Shown one piece after another: positions 33,952 to 44,050 of a stretch of DNA of 64,000 nt. Source of the DNA: Streptomyces taklimakanensis (GTDB taxonomy: Bacteria > Actinomycetota > Actinomycetes > Streptomycetales > Streptomycetaceae). The translations under genes and the position numbers were made by a program. The notes beneath the pieces were generated by a model, which worked only from the letters and a program-made list of their open reading frames with translations, did no database searches and was not told the origin of the DNA. Each line of letters begins with the position of its first letter. Position 1 is the first letter of the stretch. The stretch is taken from the NCBI RefSeq assembly GCF_009709575.1, contig NZ_WIXO01000001.1, positions 4,652,001-4,716,000 on the forward strand. The letters run 5' to 3'.

Positions 33952-34743
33952 TCAGGCGGCCTCGCGGGCCGTCCGGCGCTGCTCGGTGGCAGGGGCTTGG
34001 CCGAGGATCTCCGCGTGCAGCCGTCTCAGCTCGGCGGAGGGTTCCAGGCCCAGCTCGGAGCGGAGGACGGCGTACAGGTTGCGGTAGGCCCGCAGGGCCT
34101 CGGCTCGGCGGCCCACCTGGTGCAGCGCCTGGATGAGCTGGCCGTGGAACCATTCGTGCAGCGGGTACTCCTCGACCAGGGCGCGCAGGTCGGGCAGCAT
34201 GTGCCGGGACCGGCCCCGCGCCGCGCCGATCTCCACGCGTAGCTCCAGGGCACGGATACGCAGTTCCTCCAGGCAGACGGTGCGGCCCGCGAGGACCGCG
34301 CCGACCGGCAGGTTGCTCAGCAGCGGCCCGCGCCACAGGTTCAGGGCCTGGGTGACATGGTGGGAGGCGGCGTCGAGGAGTTGGGCGTCCCGCTCGCCCT
34401 GCGCGCGGCGGACGAGGAGTTCGAAGACGCGGGCGTCGACGTCGGCGTCGTCCACGTCGAGCCGGTAGCCCGGACTGTCGGTCACCAGCAGCGGGCGGCC
34501 GGGCGGGCAGGGCAGGTCGGCCAGCATCCTGCGCGCGTGGTACACGTGGGTCTGCAGGGTCCGGGGGGCACCGGCCGGGGGGTCGTCGCCCCACAGCTCG
34601 CGAACGAGGGTGCCGACGGCGACCGGGGTGCGCGGCTGGAGCGCGAGGACGGCCAGGAGCCGGGAGACCTTGGGGGCTCTGGGCGCGTGTACCCTTCCGT
34701 CGTCGGTGACGACTTCGAAAGGTCCGCTGAGCCTGAACTTCAC
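33952..34743 (-). CDS. Small SARP-family activator
   Basis: The 263-aa protein has the plain SARP layout: an N-terminal winged-helix DNA-binding domain (MKFRLSGPFEVV through GDDPPAGAPRTLQTHVYHARR) and a bacterial transcriptional activation domain (about 100-250, ending LRRLHAEILG). Proteins of this size, such as ActII-ORF4 or RedD, bind direct heptamer repeats next to the -35 region and recruit RNA polymerase. The start is GTG 34743 behind AGGAG with 8-nt spacing. Reading upstream in frame gives only a low-complexity extension and overlaps another gene. It lies between the large SARP and the transposase-like gene, all on one strand. Confidence 0.92.
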   Translation of the reverse strand: MKFRLSGPFEVVTDDGRVHAPRAPKVSRLLAVLALQPRTPVAVGTLVRELWGDDPPAGAPRTLQTHVYHARRMLADLPCPPGRPLLVTDSPGYRLDVDDADVDARVFELLVRRAQGERDAQLLDAASHHVTQALNLWRGPLLSNLPVGAVLAGRTVCLEELRIRALELRVEIGAARGRSRHMLPDLRALVEEYPLHEWFHGQLIQALHQVGRRAEALRAYRNLYAVLRSELGLEPSAELRRLHAEILGQAPATEQRRTAREAA

Positions 34744-34883
34744 AACGCACGCTCCTGTTCCGGTACGGCCGGTGCTCATGTCGGGGGTCAGGTGGGGTTT
34801 CCGCAGAATCGGTGCAGCGGGAGATGGACGTGGGGGCGCGTTCCGGGGCCGGGGTCCGTCGTCCGGCCGGCCGCGGCACGGGG

Positions 34884-35981
34884 TCACGCGGGGCGGGGAC
34901 GCGGTGGGCTCTCGGCCGACCTGTGCACGACGGCCAGGAGCTGGGCTGCGGAGACGAGGGTGAGGTGGCGGTGGCAGCCGCAGTAGGACCGCCCGGCGTA
35001 GTCGCGCAGGCCGAGTGGTTCGGTGAGGTCGGCCGTTTCCTGCCGGACGCGGCCCCGCAGTCGGGCGAGGCGGACCAGCGCCGGCAGGGACAGGGAGCGG
35101 ATGTTGGTCAGCCACAGCGCGCGGGGGCGCCGCGCGCTCTCCCACTCCCCGAGCAGCAGCAGCCCGGGGGAGGGAGGGCCGGTGACGACCGGGACGGCCA
35201 CCGCTGTCACGGGCGCGCCGCGCGGGTCGACGGGGCGCCGCAGCCCGCTCAGCGCATCGGCGATTTCGGCGGCCGTGCGCGCCGGGGCGTCGTGCCGTGG
35301 GAGCAGGCTCCGGTGGGCCCACAGCGCGGTGCCGGGGGCGGTCCGGATGAGGAAACGATGCCCGTGCCGTCCGAGCCGGTGGGCGAGGGCGGGAGCGTCG
35401 AGCACATCGGCGTCGACAACGACGGGGCCGTCCCAGGGCGGCAGCAGGCCGATGGCGTCGGTCACCGCATCCAGGAGGTGCGGGTCGCCGGTGGCCGTCG
35501 GGGCGCGGCCGGACAGACATCCGCCGGCCGTGCCGCCGAACCGTCGCAACGGCATCAGGTACCAGTCCACGGGGACGGTTCCCACAGCCGACGTCAGCCA
35601 GGCCCCCAGCGCCTGCGGACCCGGTCCCTGCAGGCGGGCCGAGCGCCCGAGGACGGCGGGGGCGACCACCAGAGCCTGCGGCGACAGCGTCCGCAGTGTG
35701 TACCGGGCGAGGGCCCGCCGTACCGGTCGCCAGTCCCACGGGGACGCGGTGATGAAGTGGTGCACCCGCTGGGCGGCCGCAGCGCCGCCCCACTGGGCGC
35801 CTACGGCCCGTAGGGTCTTCGGTCCCGGCGCGTCCAGCAGGGATCGCACATAACGCTCGGCCTTGGGCCGGTACCCGCTGCGCACCAGGGAGGCGAACAG
35901 GTCATCGCCCGCTTCGTTGATCAGTGATGTCGGTACGTACGGTCCTCGTGCCGTACGCGCATGCGCTTCTGCATGCCACAT
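34884..35981 (-). CDS. IS701-type transposase homologue, probably catalytically dead
   Basis: The 365-aa protein matches the IS701/DDE pattern at both ends: an N-terminal AERYVRSLLDAPGPK and FITASPWDWRPVR segment, and a C-terminal ALWLTNIRSLSLPALVRLARL plus HLTLVSAAQLL segment. The first catalytic Asp region reads LVVAPAV where active members have VVDDTGF. The final Glu of the YEGRS motif is Ala (YAGRS). Only the middle Asp (VVVDAD) remains. The frame is nevertheless intact, and I see no terminal inverted repeats next to it. This suggests a protein kept for another role, perhaps DNA binding, beside the SARPs. ATG 35981 follows a G-rich site; a GTG 15 nt upstream is possible. Confidence 0.75.
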   Translation of the reverse strand: MWHAEAHARTARGPYVPTSLINEAGDDLFASLVRSGYRPKAERYVRSLLDAPGPKTLRAVGAQWGGAAAAQRVHHFITASPWDWRPVRRALARYTLRTLSPQALVVAPAVLGRSARLQGPGPQALGAWLTSAVGTVPVDWYLMPLRRFGGTAGGCLSGRAPTATGDPHLLDAVTDAIGLLPPWDGPVVVDADVLDAPALAHRLGRHGHRFLIRTAPGTALWAHRSLLPRHDAPARTAAEIADALSGLRRPVDPRGAPVTAVAVPVVTGPPSPGLLLLGEWESARRPRALWLTNIRSLSLPALVRLARLRGRVRQETADLTEPLGLRDYAGRSYCGCHRHLTLVSAAQLLAVVHRSAESPPRPRPA

Positions 35982-36009
35982 CGCTGGGCCCCCCACCGCA
36001 TCGCCTGAC

Positions 36010-36210
36010 GCCGACTAGAACGAACGTCCTTTTCGCTGGGCGTTCGATCAGCCCTCAAGAAATCATCAGCACAGTTGTTTGTACAGCTCGAAAAGCTTTT
36101 TATTATGGAACAAAAGCGGGCGAACTTGGGTGTTGGTCACTGGAGTATGTCCGGATGTCCATGTGTGAGGGGTAAGATCTGGTCAAGAACTTAAAAGATC
36201 ATGCGTGTAA
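36010..36210. promoter_or_regulatory. A/T-rich intergenic island, probable promoter region
   Basis: These 200 bases are far less GC-rich than anything around them. They contain an imperfect 10-bp inverted repeat (36021-36030 with 36039-36048, 8 of 10 matched), a perfect 10-bp palindrome AAAAGCTTTT at 36091-36100 and TATTAT at 36101-36106. The transposase-like gene starts just to the left and the KAS III-like gene ends just to the right, both on the minus strand, so the expected job is a leftward promoter. No clear -10/-35 pair for that strand is visible. Confidence 0.45.
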
Positions 36211-37137
36211 CTAGAGCGACCATCCAACTACGGACGGCAGCTCCAGGACGGCGCACACGACGCCGTCCGCGTCCCCGCCGACCAGCACGAGGGTCTCGCG
36301 GTGCCGGGGTCTCGTCTGCTCCAACCGCCTGGCCAGGGCACCGAGCTGCTCATCGCGTGAAGGCTCGCTCTCGGTCGGCGGTGGCAGGAACCGTACGGCG
36401 TCGTCCGTCGCGCGCCCACAGGCGACCAGCGCCTGTCGCGCCACCTCGCGCTGTCGCTCCCCGAGCCCGACCGCCACGGCCGCGTCAGGGCGATCACCTC
36501 CCCTGCGTCGGCGGGGCGTCCGCCGCTTAGGGACGCGCCAGGCGAGGTCGGAGCGGAGCAGGGATCCGTGGGGCGGGCCGCCGCCCAGCAGGGCGGTCGC
36601 CAGCACGCGCGCCACGCCCGCCGATGCCGTCAGTACGAGCCCGGTCGCCCGCCTCGCGGACGGCCGAACCGAGAGTGCCGGACCCCTGTCCGCGGTGGTG
36701 ACCAAGGCGGTCAGCGACGTCGGGGCCCGCCCCGACACGTACTGCGCCGCCAAGTGCAGTGCCACCAGCGGGCCGCCGGCCGGTCGCCGCACCTCCCAGG
36801 CGGTGGCTCGCGGACACCCGAGTCCGCGCACCACCGCGGCGGCGGTGCCGTCCGACCCGCCCGCGTCCCCGGCCGGGGCGTGGATGACGAGGTCCAGCTC
36901 TCCCTCCGGCACACCCGACTGCTGCCGGGCGGCGCGGGCGGCACGCAGCAAGGCCTCCTCGGCACCCGCCCCGCCCCCGTCAGCCGACCGCCGTCGGCCG
37001 ATGCCGCGGCGGCCCGCTTCCGTCTTTCGGGTGTACGGCGGCGGCGCACCCGTCGAGTTGGCCACCGCACCGATCCACACGTCGGGCCAGACGGTGACCT
37101 CCGCACCGTACGGCTCGGGGGAGAACGTCACTGCCAC
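36211..37137 (-). CDS. KAS III-like (FabH-fold) protein lacking the catalytic cysteine
   Basis: The 308-aa protein follows the KAS III family found in many actinobacterial clusters: an N-terminal AEEALLRAARAARQQSGV helix, an active-site loop AWEVRRPAGGPLVALHLAA, and a C-terminal ETLVLVGGDADGVVCAVLEL strand pair. In active relatives the loop reads VRxGCNGM; here Cys is Ala. The usual His and Asn region is also shortened. It is therefore unlikely to be a condensing enzyme and may be a scaffold, an acyl-carrier partner or a decayed gene. GTG 37137 overlaps the end of the thioesterase gene by 10 nt (CAGGG site 6 nt upstream), so the two are coupled. Confidence 0.65.
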   Translation of the reverse strand: MAVTFSPEPYGAEVTVWPDVWIGAVANSTGAPPPYTRKTEAGRRGIGRRRSADGGGAGAEEALLRAARAARQQSGVPEGELDLVIHAPAGDAGGSDGTAAAVVRGLGCPRATAWEVRRPAGGPLVALHLAAQYVSGRAPTSLTALVTTADRGPALSVRPSARRATGLVLTASAGVARVLATALLGGGPPHGSLLRSDLAWRVPKRRTPRRRRGGDRPDAAVAVGLGERQREVARQALVACGRATDDAVRFLPPPTESEPSRDEQLGALARRLEQTRPRHRETLVLVGGDADGVVCAVLELPSVVGWSL

Positions 37138-37991
37138 GGGCCACCCTGCCCCGACGGCACGTCACCCGGGGCGGCGGATGATCCGGTCCACGCCCCAGTA
37201 CCCGCGCTCGGGGACCCGGCGTGCGCCGGCTGCCGGCCCGGTGCGGCGAGCGCGGCGGTGACGGTCCGGCCGACGGCGTCGATGTGGTCGTTCAGGTAGA
37301 AGTGCCCGCCGGTGAAGACCCGGAACTCGGTGCCCGAGGCGGTGAAGTCCTCCCAGGCGGCGGCCTCGGCGACGGTCACCACAGGGTCGCTGTCCCCGAC
37401 CAGCACGGTGAACGGAACGTCCAGGCGGGGCCCGGGGACCCAGCGGTAGTCGGCGAGGGCGCGGTAGTCGGCCCGCAACGCCGGCAAGACCATGTCCCGC
37501 ACCTCCGAATCGTCCAGCAGATCGGGTGCGGTGCCGCCCAACCGGGCCGCGGCCGCCAGCAGTTCGTCGTCCGTGCGAAGCCTGTCGTGCGGGCTGGGCT
37601 CGGCGGCGGGCGCGCCCCGCCCGGACAGGAACAACCGCACCGGGGCGGGGGCGCTGCCCGCCTGCAGGCGGCGGGCCGTCTCGTAGGCGACGACGGAGCC
37701 CATGCTGTGCCCGAAGAAGGCGTACGGCTCCGGGACGTGCCGGACCACCTCCTCGGCGAGGGCGTCGGCGAGCCGTCCGACGTCCGGCACAGGCTCCTGC
37801 AGCCGCCGGTCCTGCCGCCCCGGATACTGCACGCTCAGCACCTCGCACACGGGCGCCAGGAGCCGGGCGAACGGCACGAAGGCGCTGGCCGAGCCACCGG
37901 CGTGCGGGAAGCAGACCAGCCGTGCCCGTGAGCCTGTGTCGCCGGGTGCCAACCCGGCCGGAGCGTACGTTCGGAACCACTCGCTGCCCAA
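37128..37991 (-). CDS. Type II thioesterase (alpha/beta hydrolase)
   Basis: The 287-aa editing thioesterase shows VCFPHAGGSASAF, the nucleophile elbow GHSMGS, the acid in VGDSDPVV and the His in GGHFYLND. Type II thioesterases remove stalled or wrongly loaded acyl groups from PKS carrier proteins. The assembly line itself ends in a reductase rather than a TE, so this is the only thioesterase seen in the cluster. The start is taken as TTG 37991 because AGGAGA lies 6 nt upstream; ATG 38045 is in frame but has no ribosome site. It heads a two-gene operon with the KAS III-like gene and is preceded by candidate SARP heptamers. Confidence 0.9.
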   Translation of the reverse strand: MGSEWFRTYAPAGLAPGDTGSRARLVCFPHAGGSASAFVPFARLLAPVCEVLSVQYPGRQDRRLQEPVPDVGRLADALAEEVVRHVPEPYAFFGHSMGSVVAYETARRLQAGSAPAPVRLFLSGRGAPAAEPSPHDRLRTDDELLAAAARLGGTAPDLLDDSEVRDMVLPALRADYRALADYRWVPGPRLDVPFTVLVGDSDPVVTVAEAAAWEDFTASGTEFRVFTGGHFYLNDHIDAVGRTVTAALAAPGRQPAHAGSPSAGTGAWTGSSAAPGDVPSGQGGPWQ

Positions 37992-38061
37992 TTCGACTCT
38001 CCTGCCTCGCAATCCGACGTGGTGGCCGCCGGGCCACGTCCCCATGCTGCGGGCGGCGGCT

Positions 38062-38090
38062 CAAAGCGCGGCCAAACACCGCACAAAGCG
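38062..38090 (-). promoter_or_regulatory. Triple heptamer with 11-bp spacing: candidate SARP binding site
   Basis: On the minus strand the order is CGCTTTG, 4 nt, GTGTTTG, 4 nt, CGCTTTG, ending at 38062. Direct heptamers with 4-bp spacers, one helical turn apart, are the established SARP recognition pattern. The array lies 71-99 nt upstream of the TTG start of the thioesterase gene, leaving room for a -10 box (CAGCAT at 38050-38045 is possible) and a short leader. Confidence 0.6.
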
Positions 38091-38397
38091 GCCCGGCGAC
38101 CGCCGGGAAAGTGACATTCGCGTCTGCCCCCGTTTGCCCCGCGCACCGGTCGCGGACGACGATCCTGCCACCGAGCGGGGCGCGCGAGCGCCGCCCCGCT
38201 CCTCCCGGGCCGTCACGCGTGAGGGGTGCTCAGTGACGGAAAACCCTCCCCGGGACCACCGGCCGGGCTGCTGCCTCATCGCACGGGCACCGGCCCGGCC
38301 CTCGCCCCCGAACGACCGCGCGGGTGTTCGGGCCGGTTGTGGTGATCGCCATGAGGCCCGACGAGGACCGTGCCACGGCTCGTCGCCGCCCGATGCC

Positions 38398-38441
38398 CCG
38401 GCCTTCGGCGGATCCCCTGTCCGGGACCCGCCGAAGGCCGG
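38398..38441. terminator. Strong hairpin beside the IS remnant
   Basis: A perfect 14-bp stem (38398-38411 with 38428-38441) and a 16-nt loop lie just past the broken 3' end of the transposase remnant. It would stop minus-strand read-through into the thioesterase promoter. Confidence 0.7.
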
Positions 38442-38469
38442 TCTCCGTCTCCCGTCGTCACGGGCTCTC

Positions 38470-39060
38470 GGCCGGCCGGCTGGTGCCTGCGCACCCACAC
38501 GTGGAGCATCGCAGCTTGCGCAGGAGCCGCCGGCCCTTCAGCGTGGCCATGGCCTGCTCGCCGAGGCAGCGGAGCGGATCTTGGCATGTGTGCTGTTGTG
38601 CCGGCGCTGCCACCGCTTGAGGCGGCGGCCGCGGAAGGGTACTCGGATGGAACCACCGGCACCTTGGTACGCCTTGTCGGCCCAGCACTTGAGGTCGGCG
38701 TCGGTGAGCGCGTCGACGATGCCGTGGGTGTGGGCGGCGGTCAGGTCGTGGGTCGATCCGGGCAGGGCCGGTGAGGCCCACAGCAGCCGCCCGATGGCGG
38801 CAGGGTGCCGTCCAGGATCACGAACGCCTTGGTCCGGGCGATGTCCATCGCCTCGGCCAGGGTGGGTGCGAGGGCGGCCAGCACATCGACGGCCTCGCGT
38901 ATGTAGCGGTACACGGTTGCGACGCCGATACCGAACCCGGCGGCGAGCTGGGCGTAGGTGTCACCGCATCGCAGATGGGCCAGGGCGAGGAGAGCCTGAC
39001 GGTTGGCGGTCAGCCGACGCCATCGGGTCCCGATCTCCCCTCGCCGGACAGACAAGCACG
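38470..39060 (-). pseudogene. IS5-type transposase remnant (truncated, deleted and frameshifted)
   Basis: The minus strand from about 39040 reads GEIGTRWRRL, LAHLRCGDTYAQLAAGFGIG, VATVYRYIREAV and KAFVILDGTL, the N-terminal part of an IS5-family (HTH plus DDE) transposase. The frame then leaves the family sequence at about 38790. A second frame carries the middle of the protein (LLWASPALPGSTHDLTAA, CWADKAYQGAGG, VPFRGRRL). A third gives LGEQAMATLKGRRLLRKLRCST. The block between ILDGTL and LLWASP, with the second half of the first DDE segment, is missing, and the N-terminal 20-30 residues are gone. It cannot make a transposase. It lies exactly between the PKS cluster and the conserved core genes. 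Confidence 0.85.
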
Positions 39061-39118
39061 CGAAGCTCCTGGTGGCTACGGGCGATCTTGGTCGAGAACC
39101 CGTCTACCAGGAGCTTCG
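39061..39118. repeat. Perfect 13-bp inverted repeat at the cluster/core junction
   Basis: The 13-mer at 39061-39073 is matched in exact inverse orientation at 39106-39118, with a 32-nt spacer. It begins where the transposase homology stops, so it may be an IS end or a scar of rearrangement. A simple terminator for the gene at 39192 is also possible. Confidence 0.6.
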
Positions 39119-39191
39119 TCGTTCCACCGATCCGTCCAACACGCGGCCAGCACCGTCAGACTGGAAAGGCTCACTCTTTTTCTGAGACCTT

Positions 39192-40721
39192 TCAGATGTC
39201 GCGGAAGATCTCGATCTGCGCGCCCACCGAGTTCAGCCGCTCGGCCAGGTCCTCGTATCCGCGGTTGATGACGTAGACGTTGCGCAGCACCGAGGTGCCC
39301 TCGGCCGCCATCATCGCCAGCAGCACCACGACGGCCGGGCGCAGCGCCGGCGGGCACATCATCTCGGCGGCGCGCCAGCGGGTGGGCCCCTCGACCAGGA
39401 CGCGGTGGGGGTCCAGGAGTTGAAGGTGCCCGCCGAGCCGGTTGAGGTCGGTCAGGTAGATGGCGCGGTTGTCGTAGACCCAGTCGTGGATGAGGGTCTT
39501 GCCCTGGGCGCTGGCGGCGATGGCCGCGAAGAACGGTACGTTGTCGATGTTGATGCCGGGGAACGGCATCGGGTGGATCTTGTCGATCGGCGCCTCCAGC
39601 TTGGAGGGGCGCACGGTGAGGTCGACCAGCCGGGTGCGGCCGTTGTCGGCGTGGTACTCGGCGCCGCGGTCGTGGTCCAGGCCCATCCCCTCCAACACCG
39701 CCAGCTCGATCTCCAGGAACTCGATCGGCACCCGGCGGATCGTCAGCTCCGACTCGGTGACCACGGCGGCGGCCAGCAGGCTCATGGCCTCCACCGGGTC
39801 CTCGGAGGGGGAGTAGTCCACGTCCCGGTCGATGTGGGCCACGCCGTGCACGGTCAGCGTGGTGGTGCCCACTCCCTCCACCCGCACGCCCAACTGCTCC
39901 AGGAAGAAGCACAGGTCCTGGACCATGTAGTTGGAGGAGGCGTTGCGGATGACGGTGGTGCCGTCGTGCCGGGCGGCGGCCAGCAGGGCGTTCTCGGTGA
40001 CGGTGTCCCCCCGCTCGGTCAGCACGATGGGGCGGGTGGGGCGGACGGAACGGTTCACCACCGAGTGGTACGTGCCCTCGGTGGCGGTGACCTCCAGGCC
40101 GAAGTGGCGCAGGGCGCTCATGTGCGGTTGCACGGTGCGGGTGCCCAGGTCGCAGCCGCCCGCGTAGGGGATGCGGAAGTGGTCCATCCGGTGCAGTAGC
40201 GGGCCGAGGAACATGATGATGCTGCGGGTGCGGCGGGCGGCCTCGGCGTCGATGCCGTCCAGGTCGAGTTCGGCCGGCGGGACGATCTCCAGATCGGCGC
40301 CGTCGTTGATCCAGCGGGTGCGCACCCCGATGGAGTTCAGCACCTCCAGGATCCGGTAGACCTCCTCGATGCGGGCCACCCTGCGCAGCACGGTGCGTCC
40401 GGAGTTCAGCAGGGAGGCGCACAGCAGGGCGACGCAGGCGTTCTTGCTCGTCTTGACGTCGATGGCGCCCGACAGGCGGCGGCCGCCGACGACGCGCAGG
40501 TGCATCGGACCGGAGTAGCCCAGTGAGACGATCTCACTGTCCAGAGCTTCACCGATACGGGCGATCATCTCAAGACTGATGTTCTGGTTGCCGCGCTCGA
40601 TGCGGTTGACCGCGCTCTGGCTGGTGGCCAGTGCTTCCGCCAGTTGGGCCTGGGTCCAGCCGCGGTGCTGACGGGCGTCACGGATGAGCTTGCCGATACG
40701 CATGAGGTAGTCGTCGGTCAT
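39192..40721 (-). CDS. MurA-family enolpyruvyl transferase fused to an N-terminal Xre helix-turn-helix
   Basis: The 509-aa protein has two parts. Residues 1-70 form a Cro/C1-type HTH (IGKLIRDARQHRGWTQAQLAEALATS, SAVNRIERG). The remainder is an EPSP/MurA-type fold with KTSKNACVALL near the start, GGCDLGTRTVQPH carrying the Cys equivalent to MurA Cys115, and the repeated ENALLAAARHDG and HPMPFPGINIDN segments. MurA adds enolpyruvate to UDP-GlcNAc, the first committed step of peptidoglycan synthesis. The HTH fusion suggests that an enzyme-like domain senses a cell-wall precursor and controls transcription. From memory it corresponds to SCO5998, next to aconitase in S. coelicolor. The start is ATG 40721. 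A palindrome lies 11 nt upstream. Confidence 0.9.
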   Translation of the reverse strand: MTDDYLMRIGKLIRDARQHRGWTQAQLAEALATSQSAVNRIERGNQNISLEMIARIGEALDSEIVSLGYSGPMHLRVVGGRRLSGAIDVKTSKNACVALLCASLLNSGRTVLRRVARIEEVYRILEVLNSIGVRTRWINDGADLEIVPPAELDLDGIDAEAARRTRSIIMFLGPLLHRMDHFRIPYAGGCDLGTRTVQPHMSALRHFGLEVTATEGTYHSVVNRSVRPTRPIVLTERGDTVTENALLAAARHDGTTVIRNASSNYMVQDLCFFLEQLGVRVEGVGTTTLTVHGVAHIDRDVDYSPSEDPVEAMSLLAAAVVTESELTIRRVPIEFLEIELAVLEGMGLDHDRGAEYHADNGRTRLVDLTVRPSKLEAPIDKIHPMPFPGINIDNVPFFAAIAASAQGKTLIHDWVYDNRAIYLTDLNRLGGHLQLLDPHRVLVEGPTRWRAAEMMCPPALRPAVVVLLAMMAAEGTSVLRNVYVINRGYEDLAERLNSVGAQIEIFRDI

Positions 40722-40731
40722 GAGGGTGATG

Positions 40732-40749
40732 TTATCTCAGATATGAGAT
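40732..40749. promoter_or_regulatory. TTATCTC-N6-GAGAT element before the HTH-MurA gene
   Basis: The element is TTATCTC, six bases, GAGAT, with ATCTCA and TGAGAT arms in inverse orientation. It lies 11-28 nt upstream of the ATG, where bound protein would block transcription or initiation. The same outer sequence recurs at 40966-40983 on the aconitase side. Confidence 0.5.
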
Positions 40750-40965
40750 GCGCACTGTTTCGGTGGTGGCATTTTCCTGATTTTTTCTTACTTTCACTCT
40801 TTTGCCCGACGAGGGACGGGGAACGCGGCCCTTTCGTCGCCCTGCCGTCCCGTCGCCCCTCCGTCGCCTCCTCCGTGTCCTCCGTGTCGTCCGGTCGTCG
40901 GGTCCGGGGCGCGGGTACCCCGGACCTCGGGCGGGGCATGACCGCGGAGCGGCCATGTACTAGAG

Positions 40966-40984
40966 TTATCTCGACATCGAGATA
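40966..40984. promoter_or_regulatory. Perfect 18-bp palindrome before aconitase
   Basis: TATCTCGACATCGAGATA (40967-40984) is a perfect palindrome about 133 nt upstream of the aconitase start. With the T at 40966 it shares TTATCTC-N6-GAGAT with the element beside the HTH-MurA gene. The protein that binds it is unknown; the HTH-MurA protein is a candidate. Confidence 0.55.
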
Positions 40985-41116
40985 TCTACCGAGAGACGTA
41001 CCGCCGCCGCGTCCACCGACCCGTCCGGGTTAGGTGAACCTGAGCGAGGGGGCCGCGGCCCCGGGCGGCAGGATCGCGGTGGTACGCGCGAAACTCATGC
41101 ACCGAAGGAGACTGTC

Positions 41117-43951
<2,835 letters not shown>

Positions 43952-43955
43952 CGCG

Positions 43956-43995
43956 CGCGTCCCCTCCGGCCCCGCGAGGGGCCGGAGGGGACGCG
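43956..43995 (+). terminator. Aconitase terminator, first hairpin
   Basis: A perfect 18-bp stem with a GCGA loop begins 5 nt after the aconitase stop. Confidence 0.9.
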
Positions 43996-44007
43996 TTCAC
44001 CCCGTGA

Positions 44008-44050
44008 CGGCGGCGCCGTACCTCCCTTGGTGGGAGGTGCGGCGCCGCCG
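44008..44050 (+). terminator. Aconitase terminator, second hairpin
   Basis: A 19-bp stem with one G-U pair and a 5-nt loop follows the first hairpin by 12 nt. Tandem hairpins give a strong stop before the ngc promoter. Confidence 0.85.

Larger units (their letters stand above)
37992..38460. other. Non-coding stretch between the thioesterase operon and the IS remnant
   Basis: No convincing gene is seen. The stretch holds the candidate SARP heptamers (38062-38090), a 10-bp hairpin (38173-38182 with 38192-38201) and the larger hairpin at 38398-38441. The remainder has no codon-position bias. Confidence 0.6.
40722..41116. promoter_or_regulatory. Divergent promoter region of the HTH-MurA and aconitase genes
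   Basis: This 395-nt gap has no gene. It contains an A/T-rich pocket at 40732-40805 next to the HTH-MurA start, and a second pocket at 40955-40990 before aconitase. Each pocket carries the TTATCTC-N6-GAGAT element listed separately. Confidence 0.6.

Noticed and set aside
34744..35793. An upstream extension of the small SARP frame
   Set aside because: It runs opposite-phase through the transposase-like gene and has no SARP homology before GTG 34743, which has its own AGGAG.
36075..36106. A plus-strand promoter (TTTGTA, 17 nt, TATTAT)
   Set aside because: The spacing is good, but no plus-strand gene follows; it would only give antisense RNA to the KAS III-like gene. Kept only as part of the A/T-rich island.
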